DNA of 43,062 nt from Methylobacterium sp. J-026 (GTDB taxonomy: Bacteria > Pseudomonadota > Alphaproteobacteria > Rhizobiales > Beijerinckiaceae): contig NZ_JAKSYC010000094.1 in assembly GCF_022829585.1 (NCBI RefSeq), positions 1-43,062 of the forward strand, given 5' to 3'. The position numbers and the translations under genes are program-made. Under the pieces are notes generated by a model. The model did no database searches. It saw nothing but the letters and a program-made list of their open reading frames with translations, and had not been told where the DNA came from. Of this stretch, positions 7,301 through 16,777 are shown piece after piece. Numbering within the stretch: position 1 is the first letter of the stretch; each line of letters begins with the position of its first letter.

Positions 7301-10300
7301 TTGCGTGATCTTCTGACCGCGCTGGCGGGCGCCGTCATCCTGGTTCTCGTGGCGGCGCTGGCCGTCCCGCCCTTCGTCGATTGGCAGGCCCACCGTGCGC
7401 TGGTCGACCGGGCGCTCACCCGGTCGCTCGGTGTGCCCGCCCGGACCGACGGGCGGATCGAGGTCCGGCTCCTGCCCTCGCCGAGGCTGCGCGTCGACCG
7501 CCTGCATCTCGGGGCCGATCCGGAGCGCCCGACCCTCGATGCGCGGTTCGTCAAGGCCGAGGTCGCCCTGGCGCCGCTCCTGAAGGGCGAGTTCCGCTTC
7601 ACAGAGACCCGGATCGGCCGGGCCGAGATCAAGCTCCCGCTGGCCGGCCCCGACGCCCTGAAGCTGCCGGGCGGTCTCGGGGAGGCCCTGGGCACCCGCG
7701 ATTTCGCCATCGAGGCGCTGCACGTCCAGCAATTCCTCGTCACCACGCAGGTGCCCGAGACCGGCCGGACCGACCAGTTCTACGCGCAGGACCTGACCCT
7801 GCAGGCGCCGGCCCTGGTCGGGCCCTGGCGCGTGGAGGGCACGAGCGGCGGCGTCCCGTTCCGGGCGGTGAGCGGCACGCCGGGGCCGGACGGGCGGCTC
7901 GCCGTGAAGATCTCGGGGGGCGGCGATGCCCACCCGCGGTTCGAGGCGGATGCGCGGTTCGGCCTCGTCCCCCTGGAGACCGGCCGGGCGGTCCAGGTGG
8001 AGGCCGAGGGCTCCGCCCGCCTCGTGGTCGGTCCGCCGACCCAGGCCGCGGGCGCCTACCTGCCGTTCACGATGGGCGCGACGTTCAAGGCCAAGGGCAC
8101 GCAGGTGCGGTTCGAGGGGGTCGATCTCGCCCTCGATCCGGGGGGGCGCACCCTGCGGCTCGGCGGCACCGGCCGGCTCGACCTGCGCCAGTGGCGCGCC
8201 GCCCTGAGCCTGGAGGCCCGCCGCCTCGACCTCGACGCCTTCCTGGCCTCGACCGAGGGCCAGAACCTGATCGCCCGCGGCCTGCCCAGCTGGGGCGGCG
8301 ACCTGCCGGCGATGCTCGACCTCGATCTCGCCGTGGGCAGCGCCATGCTCGGGGGGGACGAATGGTCGAACCTCGCCCTCACCGGCACCCTCGAGCGGGC
8401 CGGCGGCCTGCTGCTGCGGCGCCTCACGGCCACCGGCCCGGCGGAATCCACCGTCAGCGTGAGCGGGCAGGTCGACACCGCGCCGTTCCGCCTCACCGGC
8501 CCGGTGGCGCTGAGCGCGCCCGATTCGGACGCGCTGGGCCGCTACCTGCGCCGCCTCGGTCTGGAGAACCCCCTGACCGCCCTCCTCGACGGACGCCGGG
8601 TCGAGGCGGCCGCCGATGTCTCCGCGGACCCCGGGAGCCTGTCCCTGCGCAACCTGCGCCTCGCCCTCGGCGCGGCCCGGATCACCGGAAACGCCCGCTA
8701 CACCGCCGCGGAGGCCGGGGCGCGGGGCCATTTCGAGGCGCAGATCCGCGCGAACGGCATCGACATCGCCGGCCTGCCGCCCCTCGGCACCGCCCTGGGG
8801 AGCCTGCGCGACCTCGACCTCGCCCTGACCCTGGAGGCGCGGGACGTGCGCTTCGGGGCCACGGGCTCCGGCACCGGCACCATCGCGGCGAGCATCCAGA
8901 CGGACAGCGCCGGCCTCGTGGTCGACAGCCTCGCCGTGACCGATCTCGCGGGCGCGAGCGCCACGCTCTCCGGCCGGATCGGCGCGGACGGGACCGGGCG
9001 CGTCTCCGGCCGCCTGAAGGCCCCGGTGGCGGCGCCGCTGCTGGGCCTGCTCGAACGGGTCTGGATCGGCGAGATCCGCCTGCTGCCGGCCTTCCTGCGG
9101 GACGCGCCCCTCGACCTCGCCGTCAGCCTCGACCGGGAGGGTGGCCCCGCCCAGGCCCTGCGCACCCAGGCCCGGGGCAGCGCCGGCGGCGGCAGCCTCG
9201 ACCTGACCCTGGCGAGCCGCGGGACGGGGATCGAGGGCGGCACCGCGACGCTGAGTACCCCCCGGGCCGGGACGTGGTTCGGGCGGACCGACATCGCCGG
9301 CCTCCAGCAGCCCGCCGCGCTCCACCTGAAGGCCGAGCGACCGGACGGCGCCGGGCTCGCTCTCAGCCTCGACGGGATGGTGGCGGGACTCCGGCTCGCG
9401 ACCTCCCGGCCGATCCTGATCGGCGCCGACGCGCTGCCCAGCGGCGGCGTGGTCCGGGCCGAGACGGCCGATCTCGGGCCGTTCCTGACGCTCGCCGGGG
9501 CCGCGAGCCTTCCGCCGGGCGCGTGGCCGGCCGACCTGACCGTCACCGTGTCCCGGGAGGCGGGGGAGGGGGCCGCCACCCTGGCCGGCCAGATCGCCGG
9601 ATCGGGGGTGAGCGGGACGCTGCTGCGGGCGCCGGGCGGCGTCCCCCACGGGCGCCTCGCCCTCGACCGGCTGTCGCTGCCGCACCTGGCGGAGGCCGTG
9701 CTGCTCCCGGTCCAGGAGGGCGGCCGGTTCGGGCCGTCCCCCGCCCACCCGGCCGTCACCCTCGACACCCGCATCGCCAGGCTGGACCTCGGGCGCGGTC
9801 TCGTGGCGACGGATGCGACCATGGCCCTCGGCCTCGCAGAGACCGGCCTGACGCTGCGCGACCTGACCGGCAAGCTCGGCGGCGGGCGGATCGCCGGATC
9901 GGCGACGATCACCCGGGCCGGGGCCGGCGCGGCGATCTCCGGTACCGGCAGCCTCGACGACGTGGCGCTCTCCGCGCTCACCGGCGGCCCGGTCGGCGGC
10001 CGCCTGGATGCCGATCTGCGCTTCGCCACCACGGCGGAGACGATCCCGGGGCTCGGCGACGGCCTCTCGGGCAGCGGCACGCTGGTGCTCAAGGACCTGC
10101 GCGTCCCGGCGGCCGATCCGGCGGCGCCGGGGCGCGCCCTGTCCCGGGCGGTGGAGATCGACGATCCCCTGCGCGAGGGCCGCCTCCAGGCCCTGGTGGC
10201 GGAGGAACTCGCCAAGGCCGCGGCGCAGGCGGGCGCGCCGGCGCGGGCCGCGGCCACGATCGTCGGCGGGGTGCTGCGGGCCGGTCCGTTCGACATCGAT

Positions 10301-10747
10301 TTCGGCCCCGCCCGCTGGGCCGGCGCGGTCGGCTGCGACCTGCGCGGCGGCCGCCTCGACGCCCGCGGGACGCTCACCGGCGGTCCGGTGCCCCGGGGCT
10401 GGAGCGCCGGACCGCCGGCGATCCAGATCGGCCTGGCGGGGCCGCTCGCCGCCCCCGAACGGACCCTCGACGTCGGCGCCCTGTCGAACGGGCTCGCCGC
10501 CTTCGTGCTCCAGCGCGAGCTGGAGACGATCGAGCTGACGGACGCCGATCAGGTCGAGCGGCAGCGCCGCCGCGCCCGGATCGAGATGGATCATGCCCGG
10601 GCCGCGGCGCTCAAGGCCGCCGCCGACAGGGCGGCGGCGGAGAAAGCCGCGGCCGAGAGGGCCGCCGCCGAGGAGGCGGCCCGCCGGGCGCGGGTCCTGG
10701 GGGAGGGGGCGGACCCGGCACCCTCCCCCGCCGAGGGACGGCCCTGA
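7301..10747 (+). CDS. AsmA-family protein, inner-membrane anchored
   Basis: The 1148-residue protein has one N-terminal membrane segment (LLTALAGAVILVLVAALAV, about residues 4-22) followed by a long periplasmic part typical of AsmA proteins: an early RIEVRLLPSPRLRVDRLHLG segment, repeated beta-rich stretches and a C-terminal AsmA_2-like region near residues 850-1080. AsmA-like proteins are thought to bridge or transport phospholipid between inner and outer membranes. The final 70 residues are an Ala/Glu/Arg coiled coil. The start is inferred as TTG at 7301, since the membrane helix begins right after it and GGAACGGGA precedes it; no ATG lies in frame nearby. The long antisense frames across it follow from GC-rich codon bias. 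The gene ends nine bases before the convergent oligopeptidase. Confidence 0.9.
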   Translation: MRDLLTALAGAVILVLVAALAVPPFVDWQAHRALVDRALTRSLGVPARTDGRIEVRLLPSPRLRVDRLHLGADPERPTLDARFVKAEVALAPLLKGEFRFTETRIGRAEIKLPLAGPDALKLPGGLGEALGTRDFAIEALHVQQFLVTTQVPETGRTDQFYAQDLTLQAPALVGPWRVEGTSGGVPFRAVSGTPGPDGRLAVKISGGGDAHPRFEADARFGLVPLETGRAVQVEAEGSARLVVGPPTQAAGAYLPFTMGATFKAKGTQVRFEGVDLALDPGGRTLRLGGTGRLDLRQWRAALSLEARRLDLDAFLASTEGQNLIARGLPSWGGDLPAMLDLDLAVGSAMLGGDEWSNLALTGTLERAGGLLLRRLTATGPAESTVSVSGQVDTAPFRLTGPVALSAPDSDALGRYLRRLGLENPLTALLDGRRVEAAADVSADPGSLSLRNLRLALGAARITGNARYTAAEAGARGHFEAQIRANGIDIAGLPPLGTALGSLRDLDLALTLEARDVRFGATGSGTGTIAASIQTDSAGLVVDSLAVTDLAGASATLSGRIGADGTGRVSGRLKAPVAAPLLGLLERVWIGEIRLLPAFLRDAPLDLAVSLDREGGPAQALRTQARGSAGGGSLDLTLASRGTGIEGGTATLSTPRAGTWFGRTDIAGLQQPAALHLKAERPDGAGLALSLDGMVAGLRLATSRPILIGADALPSGGVVRAETADLGPFLTLAGAASLPPGAWPADLTVTVSREAGEGAATLAGQIAGSGVSGTLLRAPGGVPHGRLALDRLSLPHLAEAVLLPVQEGGRFGPSPAHPAVTLDTRIARLDLGRGLVATDATMALGLAETGLTLRDLTGKLGGGRIAGSATITRAGAGAAISGTGSLDDVALSALTGGPVGGRLDADLRFATTAETIPGLGDGLSGSGTLVLKDLRVPAADPAAPGRALSRAVEIDDPLREGRLQALVAEELAKAAAQAGAPARAAATIVGGVLRAGPFDIDFGPARWAGAVGCDLRGGRLDARGTLTGGPVPRGWSAGPPAIQIGLAGPLAAPERTLDVGALSNGLAAFVLQRELETIELTDADQVERQRRRARIEMDHARAAALKAAADRAAAEKAAAERAAAEEAARRARVLGEGADPAPSPAEGRP

Positions 10748-10756
10748 ACGGGCGGC

Positions 10757-12892
10757 TCAGGCCTTCCCCACCGCCATCAGCGCGAACGCGTAGATCAGCG
10801 CGACCTCCTCCAGCCGGTCGAACCGGCCGGCGGCGCCGCCGTGGCCGGCCTCCATGTTGATCCGCAGCAGCACCGGGCCGCCGCCCGTCATGGTGGCGCG
10901 CAGCCGCGCGACCCACTTGGCCGGCTCCCAGTAGGTGACCCGCGGATCGGTGAGCCCGCCGAGCGCCAGGATCGCCGGATACGCCTGGGCGGCGACATTG
11001 TCGTAGGGCGAGTAGGACAGGATCGTCCGGAAATCGGCGTCGCTCGCCCCCGGGTTGCCCCATTCGGGCCATTCCGGCGGGGTCAGCGGCAATTCCGCGT
11101 CCAGCATGGTGTTAAGCACGTCGACGAAGGGCACGTCGGCGACGATGCCGGCAAACAGCTCCGGCGCCATGTTGGCGACCGCCCCCATCAGCATGCCGCC
11201 GGCCGAGCCGCCATGGGCGACGATGCGTTTTTCCGCCGTGTAGCCGGCCCCGATCAGCGCCCGGGCGCAGGCGATGAAGTCCGTGAAGGTGTTGGGCTTC
11301 TGCGCGCGCTTGCCGTCGAGATACCAGCGCCAGCCCTTCTCGGTCCCGCCCCGGATATGCGCGATGGCGTAGACGAAGCCCCGGTCGACCAGGCTCAGCA
11401 GGTTCGTCCGGAATCCGGCCGGCATCAGCGTCCCGTAGGAGCCGTAGCCGTAGAGCAGCAGCGGTGCGGAGCCGTCGAGCACGAGGTCGCGCCGGTGCAG
11501 GAGCGAGATCGGCACCTGCTCCCCGTCCGGGGCGGTGGCGAAGAGCCGCCGGGTCACGTAGGCCGCCGGGTCGTGCCCGCTCGGCACCGCCTGGCGCTTG
11601 CGCAGGGTCCGGTCCCGGCTGTCGCAGGCGTAGTCCCAGGTCTCCGACGGGGTCGTCATGGACGAGTAGACGAAGCGGATCGTCGCCGTGTCGAAGGCGA
11701 GCCCGGACCGGAGCCCCAGGGCGTAGGCCTCCTCGGCGAAGGCGACGCTGTGCTCGGCGCCGCTGGCGAGGTCGCGCACGACGATCCGCGGCCGGGCATT
11801 CTCGATCTCGAGCCGGACCAGGTGGCCCGTGAGCAGGTGCAGGTGCCGGATCATCACCCCCGGCCGGTGCGGCACGAGGTCGGTCCAGTTGGCGCGGCCC
11901 GGAGCGTCGAGGGGGGCCGTGACGATCTTGAAGTCCTCGGCCCCGTCCGCGTTGGTGCGGATGTACAGCCGGTCGCCCCGGTGCTCGACCCCGTAGATCA
12001 GCAGCGGCTCGCGCGGCTGCACGAGGCGCAGGGGCCCGGCGGGGGCGTGCCGGTCGAGCAGCCGGACCTCCGCGGTCTCGTGGTCGCTCGCCGTCACGTC
12101 GAGGAACGCCCCGGACTGGGTCCGGCCGATATGGACGAAATAGCCGGCATCGGCTTCCGTATAGACGGTCTCGTCCTGTGTCTGCGCGGTGCCGAGGCGG
12201 TGGCGCATCACCTTGGCGGGGCGGTGGTTGGCGTCGAGCGCCACGTACCAGAAGCTGTCGCCGTCCCCGGCCCAGACCGCCTCGCCGGAGGTCGCCTCGA
12301 CCCGGTCGTCGAGGTCCAGCCCGGTGGCGAGGTCGCGGATCCGGATCGTGTAGAGTTCCGAGCCCTTCGTGTCGGCGCTCCAGGCGAGGCGGGCATGGTC
12401 GTCGGAATGCACCGCGGCGGCGATCTCGAAGAACGGCAGGCCTTCGCCCTCGCGGTCGCCGTCGATCAGGATCGTCTCCGCCGGGTCCGGCCCGGCCTGC
12501 GGCACGTCGGGCGCCGTCGCCGGCCTCCGGCAGATCAGCGGGTGCTGGCCGCCCTCCCGGTGGCGCGTGTAATAGGCGAACGGCCCGTCGGGGTCCGGGA
12601 CGCCGCTCTCGTCCTCCTGGATCCGCCCGCGCATCTCGGCGACGAGCCGCTGGCGCAGCGCCGCGGTCCCGGCCAGGGCCGCCTCCGCGTAGGCGTTCTC
12701 GGCGCGGAGATAGGCGTCGATGTCCGCGGGCAGGGCGGCGGGGTCCTTGAGGACCGTCTGCCAGTTCTCGGCCTTCAGCCACGCGTAGGGATCGGTGATC
12801 GCCTGTCCGTGGACGCTGAAGCGCCGCGGCCGGATCTCGGCGACCGGCGCCCCGGTGGATTGCGCGCGCAGGCCGTGGCCGATGTCGGTCAT
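10757..12892 (-). CDS. S9A oligopeptidase B-like serine peptidase
   Basis: The 711-residue enzyme combines an N-terminal beta-propeller (about residues 80-430) with a C-terminal alpha/beta-hydrolase domain. The catalytic triad is visible: Ser563 in GGSAGG, Asp649 in LGGLTDPRVTYWEP and His684 in EAGHGG. The PYAWLKAENW start and the YGYGSYG and AHIRGGTEKGWRWYLDGK segments are typical of oligopeptidase B (PtrB), which cleaves short peptides after Arg/Lys in the cytosol. No signal peptide is present. The ATG at 12890-12892 follows a GGGAGAG ribosome binding site. The gene stands alone, convergent with the AsmA-like gene. Confidence 0.92.
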   Translation of the reverse strand: MTDIGHGLRAQSTGAPVAEIRPRRFSVHGQAITDPYAWLKAENWQTVLKDPAALPADIDAYLRAENAYAEAALAGTAALRQRLVAEMRGRIQEDESGVPDPDGPFAYYTRHREGGQHPLICRRPATAPDVPQAGPDPAETILIDGDREGEGLPFFEIAAAVHSDDHARLAWSADTKGSELYTIRIRDLATGLDLDDRVEATSGEAVWAGDGDSFWYVALDANHRPAKVMRHRLGTAQTQDETVYTEADAGYFVHIGRTQSGAFLDVTASDHETAEVRLLDRHAPAGPLRLVQPREPLLIYGVEHRGDRLYIRTNADGAEDFKIVTAPLDAPGRANWTDLVPHRPGVMIRHLHLLTGHLVRLEIENARPRIVVRDLASGAEHSVAFAEEAYALGLRSGLAFDTATIRFVYSSMTTPSETWDYACDSRDRTLRKRQAVPSGHDPAAYVTRRLFATAPDGEQVPISLLHRRDLVLDGSAPLLLYGYGSYGTLMPAGFRTNLLSLVDRGFVYAIAHIRGGTEKGWRWYLDGKRAQKPNTFTDFIACARALIGAGYTAEKRIVAHGGSAGGMLMGAVANMAPELFAGIVADVPFVDVLNTMLDAELPLTPPEWPEWGNPGASDADFRTILSYSPYDNVAAQAYPAILALGGLTDPRVTYWEPAKWVARLRATMTGGGPVLLRINMEAGHGGAAGRFDRLEEVALIYAFALMAVGKA

Positions 12893-13062
12893 CGTCTCTC
12901 CCGTCGGGTCCCGTCAGGTGCGGGTGAGGGCATGTGTCCCGCCCCGCGCCGGGATGCAAGGCGGCGCGGCGCAGGGCCGGCGGGAGCCTGTCCCGACCTC
13001 GGGCGTTGAAGCCCGGACCGTGGCGTGGCTCACGGTCGCCGGTTCGACGCCGAGGTGCCGAC

Positions 13063-13290
13063 ATGGTCGCGATCCCCGACACGCAGGCCGATTCGCAGGA
13101 CGAGGATCCCCAGCGGGACCTGCAGCAGGTGAACGAGATGCTCGCGGACTGGGCGGCGCGCTCGGCGACCACGAGCGAGGCGCTGGTCGAGCGCTTCGAG
13201 GCGATGGGCTACCCGGTGCGCGGCAAGTCGGAGGACGAGATCGCCGAGATCCTGCGCCGGCCGCCGACCCGTCCGGTCGGGACAACGTGA
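13063..13290 (+). CDS. Small acidic protein of unknown function
   Basis: The 75-residue protein starts at ATG 13063-13065 with GAGG seven bases upstream. It has a disordered acidic head (DTQADSQDEDPQRD), then two predicted helices (residues about 20-50 and 58-66) and a Pro-rich tail. No family was recognised. The codon pattern looks coding and a good ribosome binding site supports it. It is divergent from the oligopeptidase gene and about 100 bases upstream of the DUF6456 gene on the same strand. Confidence 0.6.
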   Translation: MVAIPDTQADSQDEDPQRDLQQVNEMLADWAARSATTSEALVERFEAMGYPVRGKSEDEIAEILRRPPTRPVGTT

Positions 13291-13391
13291 CCGCGGTCGG
13301 TCCGGGTTAGGCAAAAAAACCTTGACTTTATGAATTTTCCTGACAGGGTGCGAGCGCTCCTGCATTCGTCGTACCCAACTAGGAACAAACC

Positions 13392-14240
13392 ATGAACAAG
13401 CTGGCCAGGAACCGGCGTGCCGAGACTGCCCGACCGAAGCGGGACCGGGCGGAGCCGGCAGACCTGCCGCCGGAGGCGGGCCGCCTTCTGGCGCGGCTCG
13501 GCGAGGCGGGGGCCTATGCCCGGCCCGATCCCCTGGTCGAGGACGCGCTGCTGGTCCGGCGCGGCGGCGACGGCATCTCGGTGGGGAGCGGTCGCTTCGC
13601 GGTCGCGTCCGGCCGGGCCCTCGCCGCCGCCGACCTGGCGGAATGGGACCCGGCCGGTACGCGGCTGACGATCAGCGCCGCCGGGCGGGCGCGCCTGCGC
13701 CGGCAGGCCATGCCGGGCGACAGGGCCTTCGCCGCGCAGCATCAGGACCTCACGGTGGTGGCGGAGGGCGGGGAGCCGATCCTGCGCAACGCCTCCGAGA
13801 ACCCCCTCGCCTGGATGGTGCGCCGCCGCGGCCGGGACGGTGCGCCGCTGATCGATGCGGCCGCCTTCGAGGCCGGCGAGCGGCTCCGGCGGGACATGAA
13901 CGCCGCCGCGCTGCTGCCCCGGATGGGGAGCGATCCCAGTGCCCCCCGGGTCGATGGCGGCGGCCCCCGCGACCCGGCCGCCGCGGCCGACCACGTGATC
14001 GCGGCCCGGCAGCGGGTCCGCGGCGCCCTCGACGCGGTCGGGAGCGACCTGTCCGGCCTCCTGATCGATCTCTGCGGCTTCCTGAAGGGCCTGGAGCGGA
14101 TCGAGGTCGAGCGGCGCTGGCCGGCGCGCTCGGCCAAGGTCGTGGCGCGCATTGCCCTCGGGCGGCTGGCCGAGCATTACGGCCTGGAGCGCGAGGCCAC
14201 GGGGCCGGAGCACGCCCGCCTGCGACTGTGGCAGGCTTGA
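13392..14240 (+). CDS. DUF6456 domain protein
   Basis: The protein has 282 residues. The second half carries the DUF6456 pattern: [15 protein letters not shown], then [11 protein letters not shown], the short SAPRVDGG element, and a terminal helix pair ending [17 protein letters not shown]. This alphaproteobacterial family has a winged-helix-like fold and is often annotated as a helix-turn-helix protein; its target is unknown. Residues 1-30 are basic and probably disordered, and the first half (to about residue 105) may be a second small DNA-binding module. ATG 13392-13394 has an AGGAAC ribosome binding site. An AT-rich block just upstream (13310-13345) probably holds the promoter. A palindromic hairpin follows the stop. 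Confidence 0.8.
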   Translation: MNKLARNRRAETARPKRDRAEPADLPPEAGRLLARLGEAGAYARPDPLVEDALLVRRGGDGISVGSGRFAVASGRALAAADLAEWDPAGTRLTISAAGRARLRRQAMPGDRAFAAQHQDLTVVAEGGEPILRNASENPLAWMVRRRGRDGAPLIDAAAFEAGERLRRDMNAAALLPRMGSDPSAPRVDGGGPRDPAAAADHVIAARQRVRGALDAVGSDLSGLLIDLCGFLKGLERIEVERRWPARSAKVVARIALGRLAEHYGLEREATGPEHARLRLWQA

Positions 14241-14249
14241 TGCGGACTG

Positions 14250-14268
14250 TCACGGATCCGATCCGTGA
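14250..14268 (+). terminator. Palindromic hairpin after the DUF6456 gene
   Basis: TCACGGATC and GATCCGTGA are perfect 9-base arms around one base, folding as an 8-bp stem with a 3-base loop. It starts ten bases after the stop and lies between convergent genes, so it could end transcripts from either side. No T-tract is present. Confidence 0.4.
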
Positions 14269-14349
14269 GGTCCGGCGGACGGCCGCCGTCGCGCGGGCGG
14301 ACCTCGATGAGTTAGGCGCATCGCGGTCCGGGATGATCCGGTCCGCCGC

Positions 14350-14778
14350 TCAGCCCGCCGCGGCGAGCCGGACGGCGTCGCGGTGGATCCGCTCGGCCAT
14401 GGACCGCACGCCGTTGGACCGTTTCGAGGTGACGTGGGAGCCGAAGCGGAGCTGCCGGAACAGGTCGAGCCCGTCGGTCTCGGCGGCCTCGCGCGGGGTC
14501 TTGCCGGTGTAGAGCGCCACCATCAGCGCGACGAAGCCGCGGACGATGAAGGAATCGCTGAAGCCCTGCAGCACGAGGCGCCGTTCCGCCGCGGCGTCCT
14601 CGACGGCGGTGTCGATCCAGACCTGGCTCTCGCAGCCATGGACCCGGTTGGCCTCGGTCCGTAGGGCGTCGGGCATCGGCGGCAGGGCGCGGCCGAGCTC
14701 GATCAGGTATTCCAGCCGCATGTCGTCGTCGTCGACGATCTCGAAATTGTCGATGATGGTGCCGATCGGGGGAAGCAT
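14350..14778 (-). CDS. sufE: SufE family sulfur acceptor protein
   Basis: The 142-residue protein accepts persulfide sulfur from the cysteine desulfurase SufS for Fe-S cluster assembly in the cytosol. The active-site cysteine lies in VHGCESQVW (about residue 49); IIDNFEIVDDDDMRLEYLIELGR at the start and GFVALMVALYTGKTP in the middle are standard SufE segments. Size and start match the family. The suf operon itself is not in the window, so this is a detached sufE, as is common in the order. The ribosome binding site before the ATG at 14776-14778 is weak. It is probably transcribed separately from the kinase gene upstream, with 81 bases between them. Confidence 0.92.
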   Translation of the reverse strand: MLPPIGTIIDNFEIVDDDDMRLEYLIELGRALPPMPDALRTEANRVHGCESQVWIDTAVEDAAAERRLVLQGFSDSFIVRGFVALMVALYTGKTPREAAETDGLDLFRQLRFGSHVTSKRSNGVRSMAERIHRDAVRLAAAG

Positions 14779-14859
14779 GGTCGTCCGGATCCGGGAAACG
14801 TCTGCGCCGCTATAGGCCGGCCGCGCGGCGGTGGCGACGGCCCCCAGCGACGCGGGCGG

Positions 14860-15957
14860 TCAGTGCGCCGCCACGGAGGTGGGCGGGAGGATGAGCTTCA
14901 GGGGATCGACCGGCGAGGCGTCGCCCGACACGGCGATCTCGGCCTGCGCCGCATAGGCGGCGATGAGCCGGGGGCCGAGCTTCGGGACGTTGGGCCGGCC
15001 GGAGGCGGCCATATCGCTCACCCCGGAGACGATCGACAGGCGCAGGGGCTGGCCCGCCTCGGCCTCCATGCCGATGCAGATCGAGCAGGCGACGTGCTCG
15101 GCGGTGGCGTCCAGGCACTCGGCCACGATCTCGGCCACGATCATGCCCAGCGCGTTGGCGGTGCGCGGCTCCACGAGCCCGTTGCCCGAGCCCTCGACCT
15201 GGACGCCGATGCGCCCGGCCCGGCGGAGCTGCCCGAGCCCGGAGGCCAGGCGGTGCAGGTAGTCCTTGAGGTCGATGGAGGCGATGTGCGGCGCCTCGTG
15301 GAGGTGCTGCTGCACCAGCGCGATCGCCCGGACCCGCTGGCCCAGGGCCTCGAAGCTGCCGCGGCAGGCATCCGGCGCCGCCCGGCCGTACAGGCCGATC
15401 AGGCTGACCATCACCTGCAAATTGTTGCGGACGCGGTGATAGACTTCAGCGAGCAGCGTCTCCTTCTCGGCCAGGGCATGCTCGATACTCTCTTCGGCGT
15501 GCTTGCGGTCTGTGATGTCGAAGCACGACCCGAGATAGCCCTGGAACCGCCCGTCCTCCACGAGGGGGCGGGCGGTGTCGAGCAGCCAGCGGTACACGCC
15601 GTCGTGCCGGCGCAGGCGGAACTCCACGGTGAACGGCGCCCGGGCGTCGAAGGCCTCCGCGACGACCCGGGCGTGGCGGTCGAAATCCTCGGGATGCAGC
15701 CCCTCGCGCCAGCCGAGGCCGAGTTCCGCCGCAAGCGGGCGCCCGGTGAATTCCAGCCAGCACTCGTTGTGGTGGACCGCGTGCCCGTGCGCGTCCGAGC
15801 GCCACATCATCAGCGGGACGACATCGGCGAAGCGCTTGAAGCTGTCGCTCAGCGCGGCCGCCTCGGCGGTGCCCTGCGCCGGAACCGTTCCAGTATCCCC
15901 CGCGGGACCATCGTCCAGCGGCTCAGCCGTTCCGGACCCTGGGGGCTGTCCGACCAT
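14860..15957 (-). CDS. PAS sensor kinase, HisKA_2/HWE type, degenerate ATPase domain
   Basis: The 365-residue soluble protein has one PAS domain (about 42-150, ending YLGSCFDITDRKHAEES) and a HisKA_2-type dimerisation helix with the likely phospho-accepting His174 in EVYHRVRNNLQVM. Kinases of this type feed the PhyR-NepR-EcfG general stress pathway. The ATPase domain is unusual: the N-box reads GMIVAEIVAECLDA without the usual Asn, and no DxGxG motif is found before KLGPRLIAAYAAQ. It may be a weak kinase, a phosphatase or a scaffold. ATG 15955-15957 is preferred because a perfect EcfG-type promoter (16022-16046) lies 65 bases upstream and would sit inside the frame if ATG 16072-16074 were used. 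Only a weak ribosome binding site was seen for either start. Confidence 0.8.
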   Translation of the reverse strand: MVGQPPGSGTAEPLDDGPAGDTGTVPAQGTAEAAALSDSFKRFADVVPLMMWRSDAHGHAVHHNECWLEFTGRPLAAELGLGWREGLHPEDFDRHARVVAEAFDARAPFTVEFRLRRHDGVYRWLLDTARPLVEDGRFQGYLGSCFDITDRKHAEESIEHALAEKETLLAEVYHRVRNNLQVMVSLIGLYGRAAPDACRGSFEALGQRVRAIALVQQHLHEAPHIASIDLKDYLHRLASGLGQLRRAGRIGVQVEGSGNGLVEPRTANALGMIVAEIVAECLDATAEHVACSICIGMEAEAGQPLRLSIVSGVSDMAASGRPNVPKLGPRLIAAYAAQAEIAVSGDASPVDPLKLILPPTSVAAH

Positions 15958-16777
15958 TCTCTGTCCGATTCGCTCTGGCGACGTGTGTGAGGGAGACGAC
16001 TGGGTATGGATAGCGCCGGTCAACGTGCCGACCGAGGCACCGTTCCGGTCTTCAGCCGCCTTTGGAGCCGTCATTCACAGGCACGGGCACGGCGACGGGG
16101 CGACCGCTCCGGATCAAGGTGCTCGAACCGGGGCACGCCGTCGTCCCACGGGGGCCGCCGGGGCGCTGCGCTGGTCGCCGCCGGGACGATCCGCGTCGTG
16201 CCGCAGGTTTCGGGTCGGGGATTCGCGCGGCACGACTTGTGAAACCTGTCTCCCGTGCTTGCGGCGACGGCCATCCATCTCCGGCAGCGGCGTCTTGACT
16301 CGACCGTTCCACGGGACGAGCCGCCGGGACCTGCCGCGCGCCGTCCCTTCTCTGCGCGGGGGCGGATTCCCGGATCGCGTTCGATGACGGCAACGGCCGG
16401 AAGCGATGGGTCACCCCAATCGCCTCTGCGGGGGAGGGAGGGCGCGTGGCCGCTCAGGAATGCCATATCCGCCGACCGGACGATGAGCCCGAATGCGACG
16501 TGTGAAGCCGCCGGCCTCTGCGCGGGAAAGCGGTCCCCGCGTCGGCCCGACCTCCTTCGGGGGCCCCCCGATTCCGTAGGGGGAGGGCGCGTGCCTTCGC
16601 GGGCGTGGTCCTTCCGTCCAGGGCCCGGGGCGGCGGGGGGGCGATGCAATAAGCGTCTCGGCAGAGCCGGTTCGGCTGCGACATTCGCCCCACGCAACGA
16701 TCGCCCCCGACACCGATTGGGCAGGGTGCCGCCACGTTCGTGGGCGGACCAATCATCCCCATACCGACGAGATCGCG
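15958..16777. other. Long gene-free region between kinase and rhodopsin genes
   Basis: No frame here gives convincing protein sequence beyond the optional 39-codon extension of the kinase. It holds the EcfG-type element at 16022-16046 and an 8-base inverted repeat (CAGGTTTC at 16204-16211, GAAACCTG at 16241-16248). The region must also carry the rhodopsin promoter, which was not identified. An undetected small RNA is possible. Confidence 0.5.
16022..16046 (-). promoter_or_regulatory. EcfG-type general stress promoter (GGAAC-N16-CGTT)
   Basis: On the minus strand GGAAC (16046-16042) is followed after exactly 16 bases by CGTT (16025-16022). This matches the alphaproteobacterial general-stress sigma factor consensus. 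It faces the PAS-HisKA_2 kinase gene, with an expected transcript start near 16015 and a leader of about 58 bases to ATG 15957. Confidence 0.6.

Noticed and set aside
7287..7316. GGAAC before the AsmA-like gene as a possible EcfG promoter
   Set aside because: No CGTT at 16 or 17 bases; the motif overlaps the ribosome binding site region instead.
7226..10594. Very long open frame on the minus strand (over 1100 codons) opposite the AsmA-like gene
   Set aside because: It is rich in Arg, Gly, Ala and Gln with no domain pattern and is explained by GC-rich third positions in the real gene on the plus strand.
13041..13060. GGTTCGA, resembling a tRNA T-loop
   Set aside because: No acceptor stem, anticodon arm or CCA-like end surrounds it.
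13321..13350. CTTGAC -35-like box upstream of the DUF6456 gene
   Set aside because: No matching -10 box lies 16-18 bases downstream; only the AT-rich character is suggestive.
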